From Perkinsus marinus ATCC 50983 (lineage: Eukaryota > Perkinsozoa > Perkinsida > Perkinsidae): 64,000 bases of DNA. The notes below the pieces were generated by a model that saw only the letters and a list, made by a program, of their open reading frames with translations, made no database searches and was not told the DNA's origin. The stretch covers positions 71,061 through 135,060 of the forward strand of contig NW_003217086.1 of assembly GCF_000006405.1 (NCBI RefSeq). The letters are read 5' to 3'. A program made the position numbers and the translations under genes. Shown piece after piece: positions 22,925-33,487 of this stretch (within the stretch, counting starts at the first letter, position 1; every line of letters starts with the position of its first letter).

Positions 22925-25240
22925 ATGGTGTCTCAGCCTTCCATCCCTCCAGCGCAGGATCGATGCTATGAGGCTACAATAGAGGCGGCTTTGAAGAGAG
23001 CCTTCGCAAGCGGATCTTTGAATCTTGCGAGTGCGGGGCTAACCACAGTAAGTTTTCGTTTCCAAGGAAATGACCGATAAGTAGAATAGGCATTTCTCAC
23101 TAGAGCCTCGACAGCTTCCTGCAGACGTTTTTCGTCAGTCGCGATTAACTCCGGTGCCTTTGATGAGTTCTTGAATTCAACGGATTCCGTCGTCCACGTT
23201 TTTGCGAATACTATTCTGTGAATGCGGTTATCAGGTTCCACAACAGCTGGAGAAGTTGGACACCTTCACGCTAGACGGTGTGAGTTGGTGGCAATGCAAC
23301 AGTATAGAGAAGGTCGACATTTCCGGTAACGAAATTCGTGAGATACCCACAGGCCTCTTCGAGCACATACCCGACTGTCGAAGCTTTAACGCCAGCGACA
23401 ATCGCATCGAGTCGCTGCCGATCGCCTTGTTGGGCTTGGCGAAATTAAAATCTCTACTTCTGATTCGGAACAAGCTCACAATTTTCCCGACTTCCGAATC
23501 TCCGAGCTCTCTTGTTGAAGTGCGGCTTTCACACAACAGCTTGTGTGAACTACCGAGAGGCTTTGCAGATGTCCTCCCTAATGTGCAAGCTCTATCCATC
23601 GACCACAACCATCTGGTGAACCTCGATGAGCCTCTACCGACTCAGCTCAGAGTCTTGCTTGCGAGCAGCAATGAACTTGTGTCAATCCGAGGTGTCGGGG
23701 ACGGCCTCGATTTCCTCGAGGAGCTTGACCTCTCGAAGAACAGCCTCACCGCGATTCCCGATCTACGTTGCTGTAGCCAACTTGGCAATATCGACCTTAG
23801 TCATAACAAGCTGGTGCATTGGCCAAGGCTTGGGGAGAAGGTGCATACGCTAGCCTTTTCTTACAACTCCCTCGAGTCGCCCCCTGAAGCTGCTCTTCTA
23901 CCTCCTGCTCTCGTCACATTGTTACTAGATAACAATAAAGTGAAGGGCGTGCCTGGGGGTGTGTTCGCTCTTGATAAGCTCAAGACGCTAGACATGAGCA
24001 ACAACGATATCTCGAGAGTACCAAGCGAACTTGGCCGCCTCCCCTCGCTGACCAAAGTGGCGTTGGATGGAAATCCGATTCGCAATGTGCCGATGGCTGT
24101 ACTGCGCCAAGGCAGCGCAGGCCTGTTGAAGTTGCTGCGAGAACGTCTTGGACCGGACGAGGTCTCTGTTGACGATGTACAAGAAGCGTTGATGACGGAA
24201 GTCCGTAATGCTACGCATGGCGGGAAACGACTCGACCTCTCTAATCGACGGCTAGGTCCCGGCATCCCGGAGGAAGTCCTACAGGCTGAAGGCCTTCTAG
24301 TGTTGGACTTGAGCCGCAATATGGTAGCGGAGATAGAAGTATTGAAGAGTTTAGACACTCTTCTGCGTCTTGTTATGAGCCACAACGTCCTGAAGACTAT
24401 CGATGCGCTGAATTACCCGGCCCTGCAAGAGCTGGATATCAGCAATAATAAGCTGACTAAGCTACCTGGGGAAATCTCCCTACCACAACTTGTCCAATTT
24501 GATGCAAGTTGTAACCGGGAGCTCATCAGCCTGCCGAAGAGTCTGCTGATGGGCTGCGCAAAACTGCGGGAGCTGAGAGCGGGTAACTGCTGTCTTCACA
24601 GTTGGGACTTCCTGCCGAACCCTGAGCACCCGCATCTTGAGGTCTTAGACTTGTCAAATAACCGATTCACAGATATCCCAACGGACCTAGTCCCGACCCG
24701 CTTGCCTGGTGAGCAGGGTTCGGTCTCAGCCGTTGGGCAACCACCTCGCAATAGTAGGTCTGCAAACTCTCCTGCTCGCCAACAACGCCATAGCGACATT
24801 ACCTCCTTCTCTTGGTCGAGCTACAGCCTTGAGGAGCCTTACTTTGGAGGGCAACCCTATAAGGTCTGTTCCACAAGTGAGAGGAAGAAGAGAGTCTATT
24901 CTGATGTAGTTGCTACATCAGGCTACTATTCGCCAAGGCGCGTCTGCTATACTGAACTGCTTACGTAAGCGTTATCTGCCTATGGTCGAAGGTGGCCCCC
25001 AGGAGTGCACTGGGCAATCTGACGCCAGTAGGGACAACCTTGAGAAGGAGGTGCGTACAGTATCTCCCTTCTGGTGTTGTCGACCCCTCGTAGGTTGAAT
25101 CGCTGGAAAGCAGACTAGCCGCAGGTGGGCATTCTCAAGCTGTGGAGTACAGTCTAAAGAAGCAGCTCGCCGTAGCACGAGCACGACTGAAGCGCCTCTT
25201 GAGGACTACAACCGCGGCGACTCATGAACCTGTGACTTAA
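22925..25240 (+). CDS. LRRC40-like leucine-rich-repeat protein
   Basis: Five exons, all phase-consistent: 22925-23047, 23235-24708, 24755-24876, 24922-25050, 25094-25240 (TAA), with introns of 187, 46, 45 and 43 bp. The N-terminus (LKRAFASGSLNLASAGL) and the WWQ just before the first repeats match the start of LRRC40. About 20 LRRs of the xLxxLDLSxNxL type follow. The signature DGNPIRNVPMAVLRQG...LLKLLRERL occurs mid-protein and again near the end as EGNPIRSVPQATIRQGASAI, as in LRRC40. A charged, helical C-terminal tail follows. Expected to be a cytosolic or nuclear scaffold; its partner is unknown. A long single-frame reading past 24708 runs through the first 46-bp intron and should not be taken as the C-terminus. 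Confidence 0.92.
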
Positions 25241-25340
25241 TTCGGGAGCAGTTTCTCCGAGAAAATTCAGTGTTAGTTAAAAGATCTATAAGGCTTGTTG
25301 TCATCGTCTGCGTTCTCTTTGATTGCCTTCTCACTCTCCC

Positions 25341-25973
25341 ATGGTAGTATCTTCCCGCATTCGAGCGTTCTCTATGCCTAGGGTAAGGGAGGCTTACGCT
25401 CGATCTCCTGTTCTTGCTAACTCTGCGACGTCTTTTGTCTGCTATGCTCTCAGTGACATTATAGCTCAACGTGCTGATGCGAATAATGACGAGAAAATCG
25501 ACGGTGTGAGACTGCTTTCTGTCAGTCTCTGTGGGCCGATCCTCGGTGGTGTTTGCCTCACCAAGCTCTACAAGAATCTTGATCGATTTCTCGGTTCTGG
25601 TCACAGTCTCAAGGTGGCAGCGCGAAAGATACTCTTCATGCAAATCGTCTACATGCCCTTTTCTGTCTCCACCTTCATTTTCCTGTCATCGTCGCTAAAC
25701 GCGTTTCTCAAGGGCGAGAGGCTCACTGTTGCTTGTGGCGAGGCTTCGGCCGTCACCAACTTGCGGTGGAGGGAAGCGTACTGGACGTCGTGGTTCATAT
25801 GGTCCGTCTCTGATGCCTTCAACTTCACACTCGTGCAAAGGCATATGCCAGCTGCTCGGCCCACATGGGACGCGGTTGTCATGGTCGCTTGGAATGCCTA
25901 TTTGAGCTGGCGTGCAATCGGTGGTCACTCTATCACTGTAGTTTTATTTCCTGTTCGCATGGCGAATGTATAA
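25341..25973 (+). CDS. Mpv17/PMP22 family membrane protein, copy 1
   Basis: Intronless 210-residue protein. The start is ATG 25341; an in-frame TTG 18 bp upstream is disfavoured. Mpv17 proteins are four-helix proteins of mitochondrial inner or peroxisomal membranes. Family features: YARSPVLANSATSFVCYALS near the N-terminus, CGPILGG, FMQIVYMPFSVSTF, and the signature from WTSWFIWSVSDAFNFTLVQ to RPTWDAVVMVAWNAYLSW. The usual W-x-V-W-P is W-F-I-W-S here. The C-terminus differs from the second copy after GGHSIT. It lies 390 bp upstream of a paralogue on the same strand, with a miniature element between. Confidence 0.93.
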   Translation: MVVSSRIRAFSMPRVREAYARSPVLANSATSFVCYALSDIIAQRADANNDEKIDGVRLLSVSLCGPILGGVCLTKLYKNLDRFLGSGHSLKVAARKILFMQIVYMPFSVSTFIFLSSSLNAFLKGERLTVACGEASAVTNLRWREAYWTSWFIWSVSDAFNFTLVQRHMPAARPTWDAVVMVAWNAYLSWRAIGGHSITVVLFPVRMANV

Positions 25974-26007
25974 TAATGCAACTGAATGTTTCGTTGTAGT
26001 AGTGAGG

Positions 26008-26180
26008 CAGTGTTGGGGAAATATATGTTCGGTCCCCCGGGAGCTTCTCACTAAGTAAAAGAATTTATTTGCGAGCTAAGGGTAGAATTATCCAGGAGTC
26101 AGCAAGAATTTCCCCAAAAAATCTTTCTCGAACCTTTCACTGACACATGTAGTTGACCATGTGCATATTTTCCTACACTG
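26008..26180 (+). mobile_element. hAT-like MITE copy 5 (173 bp), intergenic
   Basis: Starts CAGTGTTGGGGAAATATATG and ends GCATATTTTCCTACACTG. Flanks TAGTGAGG (26000-26007) and TACTGACG (26181-26188) match at 6 of 8. Same length as copy 3. It sits between the two tandem Mpv17 genes. Confidence 0.85.
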
Positions 26181-26360
26181 TACTGACGGGAGTCCACTGC
26201 AGACACGTTGCTCAGCGAAGGCCCTAACGATTTGTGACCGGTGGCCATTCGCTTTATTCATACACGTTTCTCGCCTTCCTTCCGGAAGACAAAGGCCACC
26301 ATGACCTCCTAACACTGCCGACTATGGTCAGCTATCTCTCACTCTCAGTTTTACTACCCA

Positions 26361-26951
26361 ATGGTCGCTTCCGCCGTAGCACGAGTGTATCGGCGATCGC
26401 CCATTCTAGCTAACTCCATCTCCTCCGTATTTTTCTTCGCTCTGAGTGACTGGTTCGCACAGAAAGCCGAGAAGGCCTCCGATCACATGGACAAGAAGAG
26501 GGTTGCAGCCGTTGCGATGTGCGGCCCGATATTCAACGGCCTTCCTCTGACGCTCTTCTATGAGGCTATGGACAAGCACATTGGGACCAAGGCGACCTTT
26601 CGGGTGGTTGGTCGTAAACTTCTCGCTATGCAATTCATCTACATGCCGATTTCCATACCATCTTTTCTGTTTCTATCTACTTTGTTCCATCGACTTCTCT
26701 TGGGAGAAGAGGTCAGTCGAAGCGTCTATCGAGCAAAGGAGGCAGCAACGAGCAAATGGGCAGAGGCCTACCTAGCCTCGTGGTTTGTGTGGCCTGTCTC
26801 CGACACCTTCAACTTCACTGTAGTTCAGAAGATCTTCCCCGCGGCCCGACCTACATGGGACTGTGTTGTTGATGTGGGGTGGAACGCCTATCTCAGTTGG
26901 AGAGGCATTGGTGGGCACTCAATCACAGAATTTGCTGCTGCCCGACCGTGA
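26361..26951 (+). CDS. Mpv17/PMP22 family membrane protein, copy 2
   Basis: Intronless, 196 residues, ATG 26361 to TGA 26951. Strongly similar along its length to the gene at 25341: YRRSPILANSISSVFFFALS, AMCGPIFNGLPL, MQFIYMPISIPSFLF, and the signature W-F-V-W-P-V-S-D-T-F-N-F-T followed by RPTWDCVVDVGWNAYLSWR. This copy keeps the canonical W-x-V-W-P. The pair is a tandem duplication. The role is inferred from the family (organelle membrane channel or quality control). Confidence 0.94.
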   Translation: MVASAVARVYRRSPILANSISSVFFFALSDWFAQKAEKASDHMDKKRVAAVAMCGPIFNGLPLTLFYEAMDKHIGTKATFRVVGRKLLAMQFIYMPISIPSFLFLSTLFHRLLLGEEVSRSVYRAKEAATSKWAEAYLASWFVWPVSDTFNFTVVQKIFPAARPTWDCVVDVGWNAYLSWRGIGGHSITEFAAARP

Positions 26952-27345
26952 CGTTTCCGGCCTTGTCCAGAGTGCTTCGTTACGCTGTCATCACATTGAC
27001 ACGGAAGCTTTCATCGTTAGCCTCCCGCCCTGAGGGTCTACATAGTTGCTTCTAGTCTTAATGCTCGTCTCCTCGTTACGCAGGCTCATCGTCTTTCTCC
27101 TTGTCGAGAGCTCATGTGTAGCCTCGGCACGGCAGATCTCGGAAGGGTCAGTTGTTGCGAGGAAGACCGAACTTGCACAGTGCTTGGAGAAGGTAACTGC
27201 GTACAATAGGCCGTCGTGAAGTCTTTCCCTGCCATCATCAGAATGAGGCACTCGAGGCCCAAGTAGCTCATCTCGGGAGACACGTCGAGGTACGGGAGAC
27301 GTTTTCTTCAAGGTCGCATAATATGCGGTGGCGTTGGCTTAGGCG
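26952..27345. other. Intergenic, weak minus-strand ORF
   Basis: A minus-strand open frame (27311-26991) overlaps another in a second frame and has no recognised domain. It may be antisense noise or an unrecognised exon. No RNA gene or repeat seen. Confidence 0.4.
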
Positions 27346-28000
27346 ATGTCTCAAAGCCATGCGGACAATCTCGGGGGTGTCCACAGCGAACTAAATCAGA
27401 AGATTGTCGCTTTGGGTGTACTTGAGCGGACTATGGAAGACTTCGAGGCGCGTCTTGAAGGTAGGTGGGTCACGCCCCAAGGCTTTCGAACTACTGCTCT
27501 GCATTTCAGCATGTGAAGCAACTGGTGGCGGCGAGAGAAGGCTCACTGAGATCGACCTGGGCAGCGCCTTCGACAGAATAATCGGTAGCGTTACTTCTAC
27601 TAGGTTGGGAGCAGCTGTCTGCAACGTGTCCTCGCCTATCCTCTCTGCTGCCTCGGTGAGTCGAATACTCGTCTTCCTTCCTGTGATGCGAGTTGGTATT
27701 TTCCCTTCAGGGCGCTTGGCCTCTCACCGAGCCCAACAGCTCCTCGGCCTCATCCTATGGTGATTCCCTCTTTAACGCTGTACAAGACTACCTCGATGAG
27801 CACATCAATGGGAGGAGACTCGTAGGATTTTCCCATTGCCATTTCGTTGATGTACTCGTCACTAGGTCCTTCCGTCGGGGTTGCTTCCCCGAACACTTCT
27901 CATCGTCTCCAGCCTGGTCTTCTCTTACGTCCTCACCGTGACTCTACTGATGCTGTTGCTAGCTCCGTTGAAGATCGGCGGCCTCTTGCTCAAGCATTGA
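27346..28000 (+). CDS. Small protein with C-terminal membrane anchor
   Basis: Four exons, phase-consistent: 27346-27460, 27510-27655, 27711-27821, 27866-28000 (TGA), with introns of 49, 55 and 44 bp; 168 residues. The N-terminus is helical and charged (ELNQKIVALGVLERTMEDF) and could form a coiled coil. The centre is polar. The C-terminus has one long hydrophobic helix (LLIVSSLVFSYVLTVTLLML) followed by a short Lys-containing tail, suggesting a tail-anchored protein. I do not recognise the family; a SNARE-like or tethering role would be speculative. Reading straight through the introns gives different, shorter frames. Confidence 0.7.
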
Positions 28001-28605
28001 GCTGGATGTGGAGGGTGATTAATTTAATTGTCATCGCGACGCCCTTTTTCACTGAGCTATGATGTTTTTAAGGAGAATTATTGTTATTGTTTGTTGATTA
28101 GGAGTCCTTCAATATGAGCGCATCCACTTCCGATAGGTGCCAGTTATCCACTCTAGAGATAACTGGGAGTAAGTAGTGAGTCTACGGTGTAATTGCATAG
28201 ATTATTTCACCAACACCAGTAAAACGCTCGAGTAGAGTCGAACCAGTCGTAACTTGTCGACCGGATAGCAGCAGCCTCGGTGGACACACTCAGCCCTTTT
28301 GCGAGTAGGGTGGAGGTACCCAGACGCACTTCAAAAGTTTCCCAGAAATAGTGAATCTGGCAACTCCTTGTTAACGTACTATAACATCGAGTGTTGTGGG
28401 AATTATCAAAACGTAAAGTCTTTTCCGGTACCATGTTTGGCAGCCTCGTTGAAATATTTCTCTGATACTATACCTTCAATTCCTAGTACGCAGTGTATTG
28501 CGTTTGAAAGGGGTTAATGATGAAGTCGTGCTGGCGGAAAACTCCTCAACTTAACGAACACGAAACAATAATCGCCAAGGGAAATGATACAAATTGATTA
28601 TACGT
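28001..28605. other. Intergenic
   Basis: No gene, repeat or RNA recognised between the small anchored protein and the convergent rhomboid-like gene. Probably 3' UTRs and spacer. Confidence 0.5.
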
Positions 28606-29873
28606 TCACAGAATGTCCCCCAAACCGCCCGTGGGCTCCTCTTCCATAATAGGTCGTTTCGATCGTGCGGGGACTCTTCCGGATTCAGTCGCGTAGCTGC
28701 TCATCAGCAGGTCTAACTCTGACATCACTGGTAGACGTTGGGGCTTCCCTGGGACACTCCGAGAGATTGCAAAGGCAATGATCATCACCACACCCACGCT
28801 CAGCATCGACCAAAAGACGCGCACGCTGTACAATGAGACTTGGAAGCTCGGATGCAGAATATTCAGACATCTCGTTGAGCTCCCTTGACAGGGTACGACA
28901 TAGCGCGGATAGATGGTCAGTGCCGGCCGGAAGAGGCCTTCCGACCATGAGTGGTTAATGGAGCCTAACATAGGGGTCACTGCTGTGACATAGGCCACAC
29001 CACAGAGGAATGCGGTAGAATGGGCCAGCGAGCCGAAGTCGAGGAAGGACTTTCGCTGCTCGGAAGTGACTAGGTCCATGCATAATTGTAGGGCTGCTAT
29101 GAACAGCCTGACGGAAACAAAGGATGAGTCGGGCGGTAGTGTCACACCCGCGCCGGCAAGCAGGACATAGAGAGTAATGATGGCACCGTCAACAGCATAG
29201 CAGACCGTGGAGAGGCCACCGAAGACGATATTCCAATTGTCTCTCAGTCGACCACACGACCCAACAAGCACTGATGTTGCCGTGGCGAGGACAATAAGCG
29301 TAGCCAAGTGTTTGGAGCCGATCCCACAGAAGGGATAACAGAAACCAGCGGAGATGGGCGCCGCGCCACACCGTAGGTTGGCCCCACCAGGGAGCTCGAT
29401 GTCAGGAGTGGATTCTAAGTCCAAGCTGAAGAGCAGGTGAATAGTAGATACCATGAGACTGGCGAAATCAGGGTGGACCAGAGGGAATGTGAACACCCGC
29501 CACACCTGGAAGTGACGGAAAAGCGGCGCCGGTTGAAAGGTTAATTCATCTGATCAATAAGGAGAGACTTCCGAATCATCTCTGAACCGTGTCAAGACCC
29601 ACCCTTAACAGCTGCTACTGTTTGTGGTCTGACAAGACCTACCACCCACTGAAGGAAATAAAATCCCAACGCGGCAATAAGAAGGCTAGTCATCACAGGA
29701 CAGGCTTCGACAGTGGCGCTGACGGAGGCCATCGGCCACACTATCGGGAGGATAAGAAGACTGGGCACTCGTTTCACAGTGTTGCCCAGGCTCCACATCA
29801 GCCTTGGTCCTCCCACGGCCAAGGCCAGGGCCACTAGCAGGAGCCTAGGGTGAAGGCGATTCCGACGGGACAT
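28606..29873 (-). CDS. Rhomboid-like multi-pass membrane protein
   Basis: Two exons: 29873-29603 and 29549-28606, with a 53-bp intron; 404 residues. The first exon begins MSRRNRLHPRLLLVALALAV and has two or three hydrophobic segments. The second opens FRHFQVWRVFTFPLVHPDF, the conserved L1-loop region of rhomboids. A later segment NIVFGGLSTVCYAVDGA is at the place of the catalytic GxSG. A subsequent LAHSTAFLCGV is at the place of the catalytic-His helix. So Ser and His may both be present, but the second Gly of GxSG is Thr, which weakens the case for protease activity. A polar tail follows the last helix. It could be an inactive rhomboid (iRhom/derlin-like). Confidence 0.68.
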
Positions 29874-30010
29874 GGGAAACGCCTAAATTTTACCATCAAG
29901 TACAGTAGTCAATAAACCACCCATAATAGAGACAACTCAAAACCAGCAATATGCGAGGAACAGAGACTCCAACTGAAGCAGCACCAATGAAGCGAATTGT
30001 TGGAGGGAGT

Positions 30011-30886
30011 TCAAATGTGCTTCTCCATAAATTCACGAACTTCTTGACGAGCGGAGCCAGGCACTACATGGCCGCCGTCATGATAAATCACTACTGGTTC
30101 GGAGAATACCGCCTTGAAGGTGTTGAACCGGTCTTCTGGGACCACCTGGTCCTTCTTGCCATACAGCAGCATCACAGGCATCTGAGAGGCAAATGGTAAG
30201 AAAAAGGGGGAAAGACAACTACCGTCTTCACTAACGAGGACTTTTCTATCTCCTCGACAAGCGTGGGATTCTGCGGTAAATTACCACTGGCACAAATAAG
30301 AAACTTGACCTGCAAGGGAAACATGCCCAGAAGACGGCACAGTAGACTAGTGACTACATTAGCAAAGGCCTCAGGATGCTGAGCCATCGCTACAAGGACA
30401 GCTGCGCAACCCAGAGAGAACGTGAAGATACCCTTAGTATCGGGAGTGACTCCCTCGACAATCGAAGTGACATCCATCTGAAACGGCAAGGCGAGTGGCC
30501 AACGCCGTGGCTTCCATGGCACTGACTTTATCTTGTCCCCGAGGTATCCCGGGTTGCCGCCAGGTGAGCAGATCCTCATCATCCGAATCGTGGGAAAATC
30601 GATCTTCCAAGGGAACCACATAAGGACCCTTGACGAAACTGAAACTCTACGGTAGCCCTTTACGAGACTCAGCACTAATCCCATAGAGCTAAGTCAGGTC
30701 AATCCCCTCGAATTCAACCCTGTATTACTCGAATTGGACCAAGGACTTGCATTTTCGCCTTATGGGTCCGATCTTATTACTAAATCGCTCCGGAGTCTGG
30801 GCATGGCCATGGACACACAAGAGCCTATTCGAATGCTCGCCACCTTCTGAAGAACTGGTTGATGACACTGTGGACTTGGACGGCAT
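30011..30886 (-). CDS. FSH1/OVCA2-family serine hydrolase, copy 1 (altered nucleophile elbow)
   Basis: Alpha/beta hydrolase of the FSH1/OVCA2 family. Five phase-consistent exons: 30886-30729, 30638-30527, 30477-30358, 30309-30223, 30181-30011 (TGA); 215 residues. Motifs: LLCVHGHAQTPERFSNK near the N-terminus, SFVKGPYVVP, the nucleophile region FTFSLGCAAVLVAMA, the acid in YGKKDQVVPEDRF, and the His in GGHVVPG. The nucleophile Ser is kept, but the first Gly of G-x-S-x-G is Thr (T-F-S-L-G), unlike the neighbouring paralogue. First-exon length (158 nt) and all intron phases match the downstream copy, showing tandem duplication. Function may be reduced or altered. The family's natural substrate is not established. 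Confidence 0.9.
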
Positions 30887-31014
30887 GGTCTGATTGATCT
30901 AACTTAGCAGCAACTACAACGGACGGTATCCCATGGGACCACTTTGGAACGCAACACCATCAGCATCATCACTGTACACTTAGAAACAGAAATTTAGTCC
31001 AAACCACCTATAAG

Positions 31015-31881
31015 TTACTCAGACAAAGCACTCTGAATGAACGCTTTCACGTCCTTCCGAGCCTCTGACGGGACCATGTGGCCCTTAGCGTGTTCAAATA
31101 CAACAGGGTCAGTGAACATCTTAGCAACTCTAAGGCTGCGTTCTTCGGCGACTACCTGGTCTGACTTGCCACAGATGAACATTGCCCGAACCTGGCAGTG
31201 TGCGAGTGAACAAGAGACGGAGAAACAGAGAAGTCGCATTACCTTGGGCCAGAGGGGGCAGGCACGAATCTCTGCCTCCTGCTCAGAATTGTTCTGTGGG
31301 AAGAATGCACCACATAATATGATGAACTTGACCTAAAACCAGTGAGAAGAGTTGCCAAGCAACTTGCAAGGGGACGATAACTCACATTTTCGAACGCCTT
31401 AGGGTACCGAGCCATTGCGAGAAGGATGGCAGGGCAGCCCATAGAAAAGCCCAACAAACCCTGTGTCTCCGGGGTCATGGCCTTAGCGATACCTTCTACA
31501 TAAAATTCTCCCAGGTTCTCCTGAAGTCAGAACATTTCAAAACCATGCACTCCCTAATGGGCCTACCGGGCTCTCCTTCTTGGGATCGACCCAAGTGTAG
31601 GTCTTCTCGCTATCCGGATCGTGGCTGGCGAAGACGTCATCCGGAGGGACCTCATAGGGCCCTTGCAAGAAACTGGAGAGACAGTGACGATAACAGCTCC
31701 TCACCGCGACATGAATGCCCTACTCAAAGTGGACCAGTTTCTTGCATGGCCTTCTCATACCGCCAGTCTTTTGATGGAAGCCCTCAGGGCTCTGAGCATG
31801 ACCGTGAACGCAGAGAACGCGATGGGTCAAAGTAGGATCACTCTCCCCAGAAGTCGAACTGGCTGTAGATGCAGCTACCAT
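31015..31881 (-). CDS. FSH1/OVCA2-family serine hydrolase, copy 2
   Basis: Five phase-consistent exons: 31881-31724, 31672-31567, 31520-31386, 31332-31243, 31191-31015 (TAA); 221 residues. Start chosen at ATG 31881, aligned with the paralogue; an in-frame GTG 36 bp upstream is disfavoured. Motifs: RVLCVHGHAQSPEGFHQK, FLQGPYEVPPDD, a complete nucleophile elbow GFSMG, the acid Asp in CGKSDQVV, and the His in KGHMVP. Catalytic triad intact. It lies 128 bp upstream of copy 1 on the same strand. Likely a cytosolic esterase or thioesterase-like hydrolase by family. Confidence 0.92.
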
Positions 31882-31889
31882 AGAGAAAA

Positions 31890-32370
31890 CGTCAAAGAAG
31901 ACTAAGAAGAGTTCCACCTACTTTGAACCACAACGACACCAGCAATCGCACGTACAACAAACTCATGGACGGTTCTAGCGTATCTACGACCTTTACGCTT
32001 AAGCGGGAAGATACCTTTCCCCTAGACCACCAGAAGGGGACACACTCGACACAAACCAACAAAGCGCCTAATGTGGCTCATGGAGTGGTGGAGACACAGC
32101 TGATACCAACTTGAAGGAATCGTCGCAAGGTTATACTAGCATACCGCAGGTTTCCCCTCGATAGAGGTACCCGCACTGGAGGCGACCCAATGCTGCCTCA
32201 ACAGACTGTGCTGATGATGGTTGTCAAGGGTCACCTTCCTAGTCCATAGGGCAGGGGTCCAGAAGGATACCTTCCCCCGCCACGGTGGTGGTGAAGATGG
32301 CCCGCTGATACTCTTCTCAACACAATTTTTGAACGGCCACATTTCGCTTTCAGCAAGACCAATGTCATCG
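31890..32370. other. Intergenic
   Basis: No gene recognised. Short open frames on both strands lack domains. It leads into the 56-bp tandem array. Confidence 0.45.
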
Positions 32371-32790
32371 CCCGGGGCACCTATGCCATCACCCAAAGAT
32401 ATGCCTCATGCGGGGCACCTATGCCACCACCCCAAGATATGCCTCGATACAATGAATTACTCCATGCGGGGCACCTATGCCACCACCCCAAGATACGCCT
32501 CGATACAATGAATTACTCCATGCGGGGCACCTATGCCACCACCCAAAGATATGCCTCGATACAATTAATTACTCCATGCGGGGTACCTATACCACCACCC
32601 CAAGATACGCCTCGATACAATTAATTACTCCATGCGGGGTACCTATGCCATCACCCAAAGATATGCCTCGGTACAATTAATTACTCCATGCGGGGCACCT
32701 ATGCCATCACCCAAAGATATGCCTCGGTACACCCAATTATTCCGGGCGGGGCAGGTATGCCATCACTCCAAGATGTGCCTCGCTGCAATC
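32371..32790. repeat. 56-bp tandem repeat, about 7.5 copies
   Basis: Direct repeats with a 56-bp period, marked by CGGGGCACCTATGCC starting near 32372, 32410, 32466, 32522, 32578, 32634, 32690 and (degenerate) 32746. The first unit is shortened to 38 bp. Each unit continues through CCCAAGATATGCCTCGATAC and AATTAATTACTCCATG. Because 56 is not a multiple of three, apparent proteins across it rotate frame and are artefacts. The core is related to the 45-bp array at 46255-46985. Confidence 0.95.
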
Positions 32791-33487
32791 GTTTTCGCAG
32801 GAAAATGTGATGGAAAGATCATTTTGATTACACGACTAAACTTCGATTCCGACGATTTGTGGGGATCAATTTCGCCGTAAGTAAGTTCGATTTCGCTTGG
32901 GGCAGATATGCCACTACATAACCCCACTGCGGCATGATTGTTGCCGTCTTCTGAAGGAGAGACGTCTGATGAATGGGATTTTGGGCTGCCGTAGTGGTTA
33001 CAGCATAGGCGCCGGTCTCGATACGGCATATCTTGATTGATTTTACACGGGGCGAGATATGCCGTCAAAAGGTGCATAGCGAGATGGGCCAATAACAACT
33101 GTGGAAGTAACCCAATCGTCTCAGCACAACAACAACCACCAGGAAGACCGAGAATGGTGAACAAGTTCAAAATGGTGGCAGAGATGGCGCTCATAACACT
33201 CGGCGGTCGCAGCAGCGAGGCCGGCTTCTGCATACCCTCGACCAGCCAAGTGGCAGTACACAGCATGTGAGTTGGGTTTGTAGGGCGTGACAGCAGATGG
33301 AATCTGTGGGGACCTTTTCTTTGTCGATCGGCTACTCGCATGAAGGTAAGAAGATCAGGGGATCCTTTAGAAATGCATGCACTACTGGAGACCAGAGACT
33401 TGAGATACAGTGAGCATCTATAGACAGACAATTTGTGACCAAATCAGCATCCTCTATCGACAGTAGTCTGTTGATGCAACCACGCAG
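32791..33487. other. Repeat-flanking region with degenerate core motifs
   Basis: Contains isolated decayed copies of the array core: GGGGCAGATATGCC near 32900 and GGGGCGAGATATGCC near 33046. A long minus-strand open frame (33431-32763) begins at TTG and mixes repeat flank with hydrophobic residues. I do not consider it a supported gene. Confidence 0.45.

Noticed and set aside
23861-24385. 174-codon minus-strand frame
   Set aside because: Antisense shadow of the LRRC40-like exon.
24709-24968. Read-through C-terminus of the LRR protein in a single frame
   Set aside because: It runs through a 46-bp GT-AG intron; the spliced frame restores LRRs and the LRRC40-type terminal motif.
27991-28000. 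Bacterial-style operons and ribosome-binding sites
   Set aside because: Introns throughout show a eukaryotic nuclear genome, so these categories do not apply.
32763-33431. 222-codon minus-strand frame next to the 56-bp array
   Set aside because: It starts at TTG, runs through repeat-derived sequence, and shows no domain.
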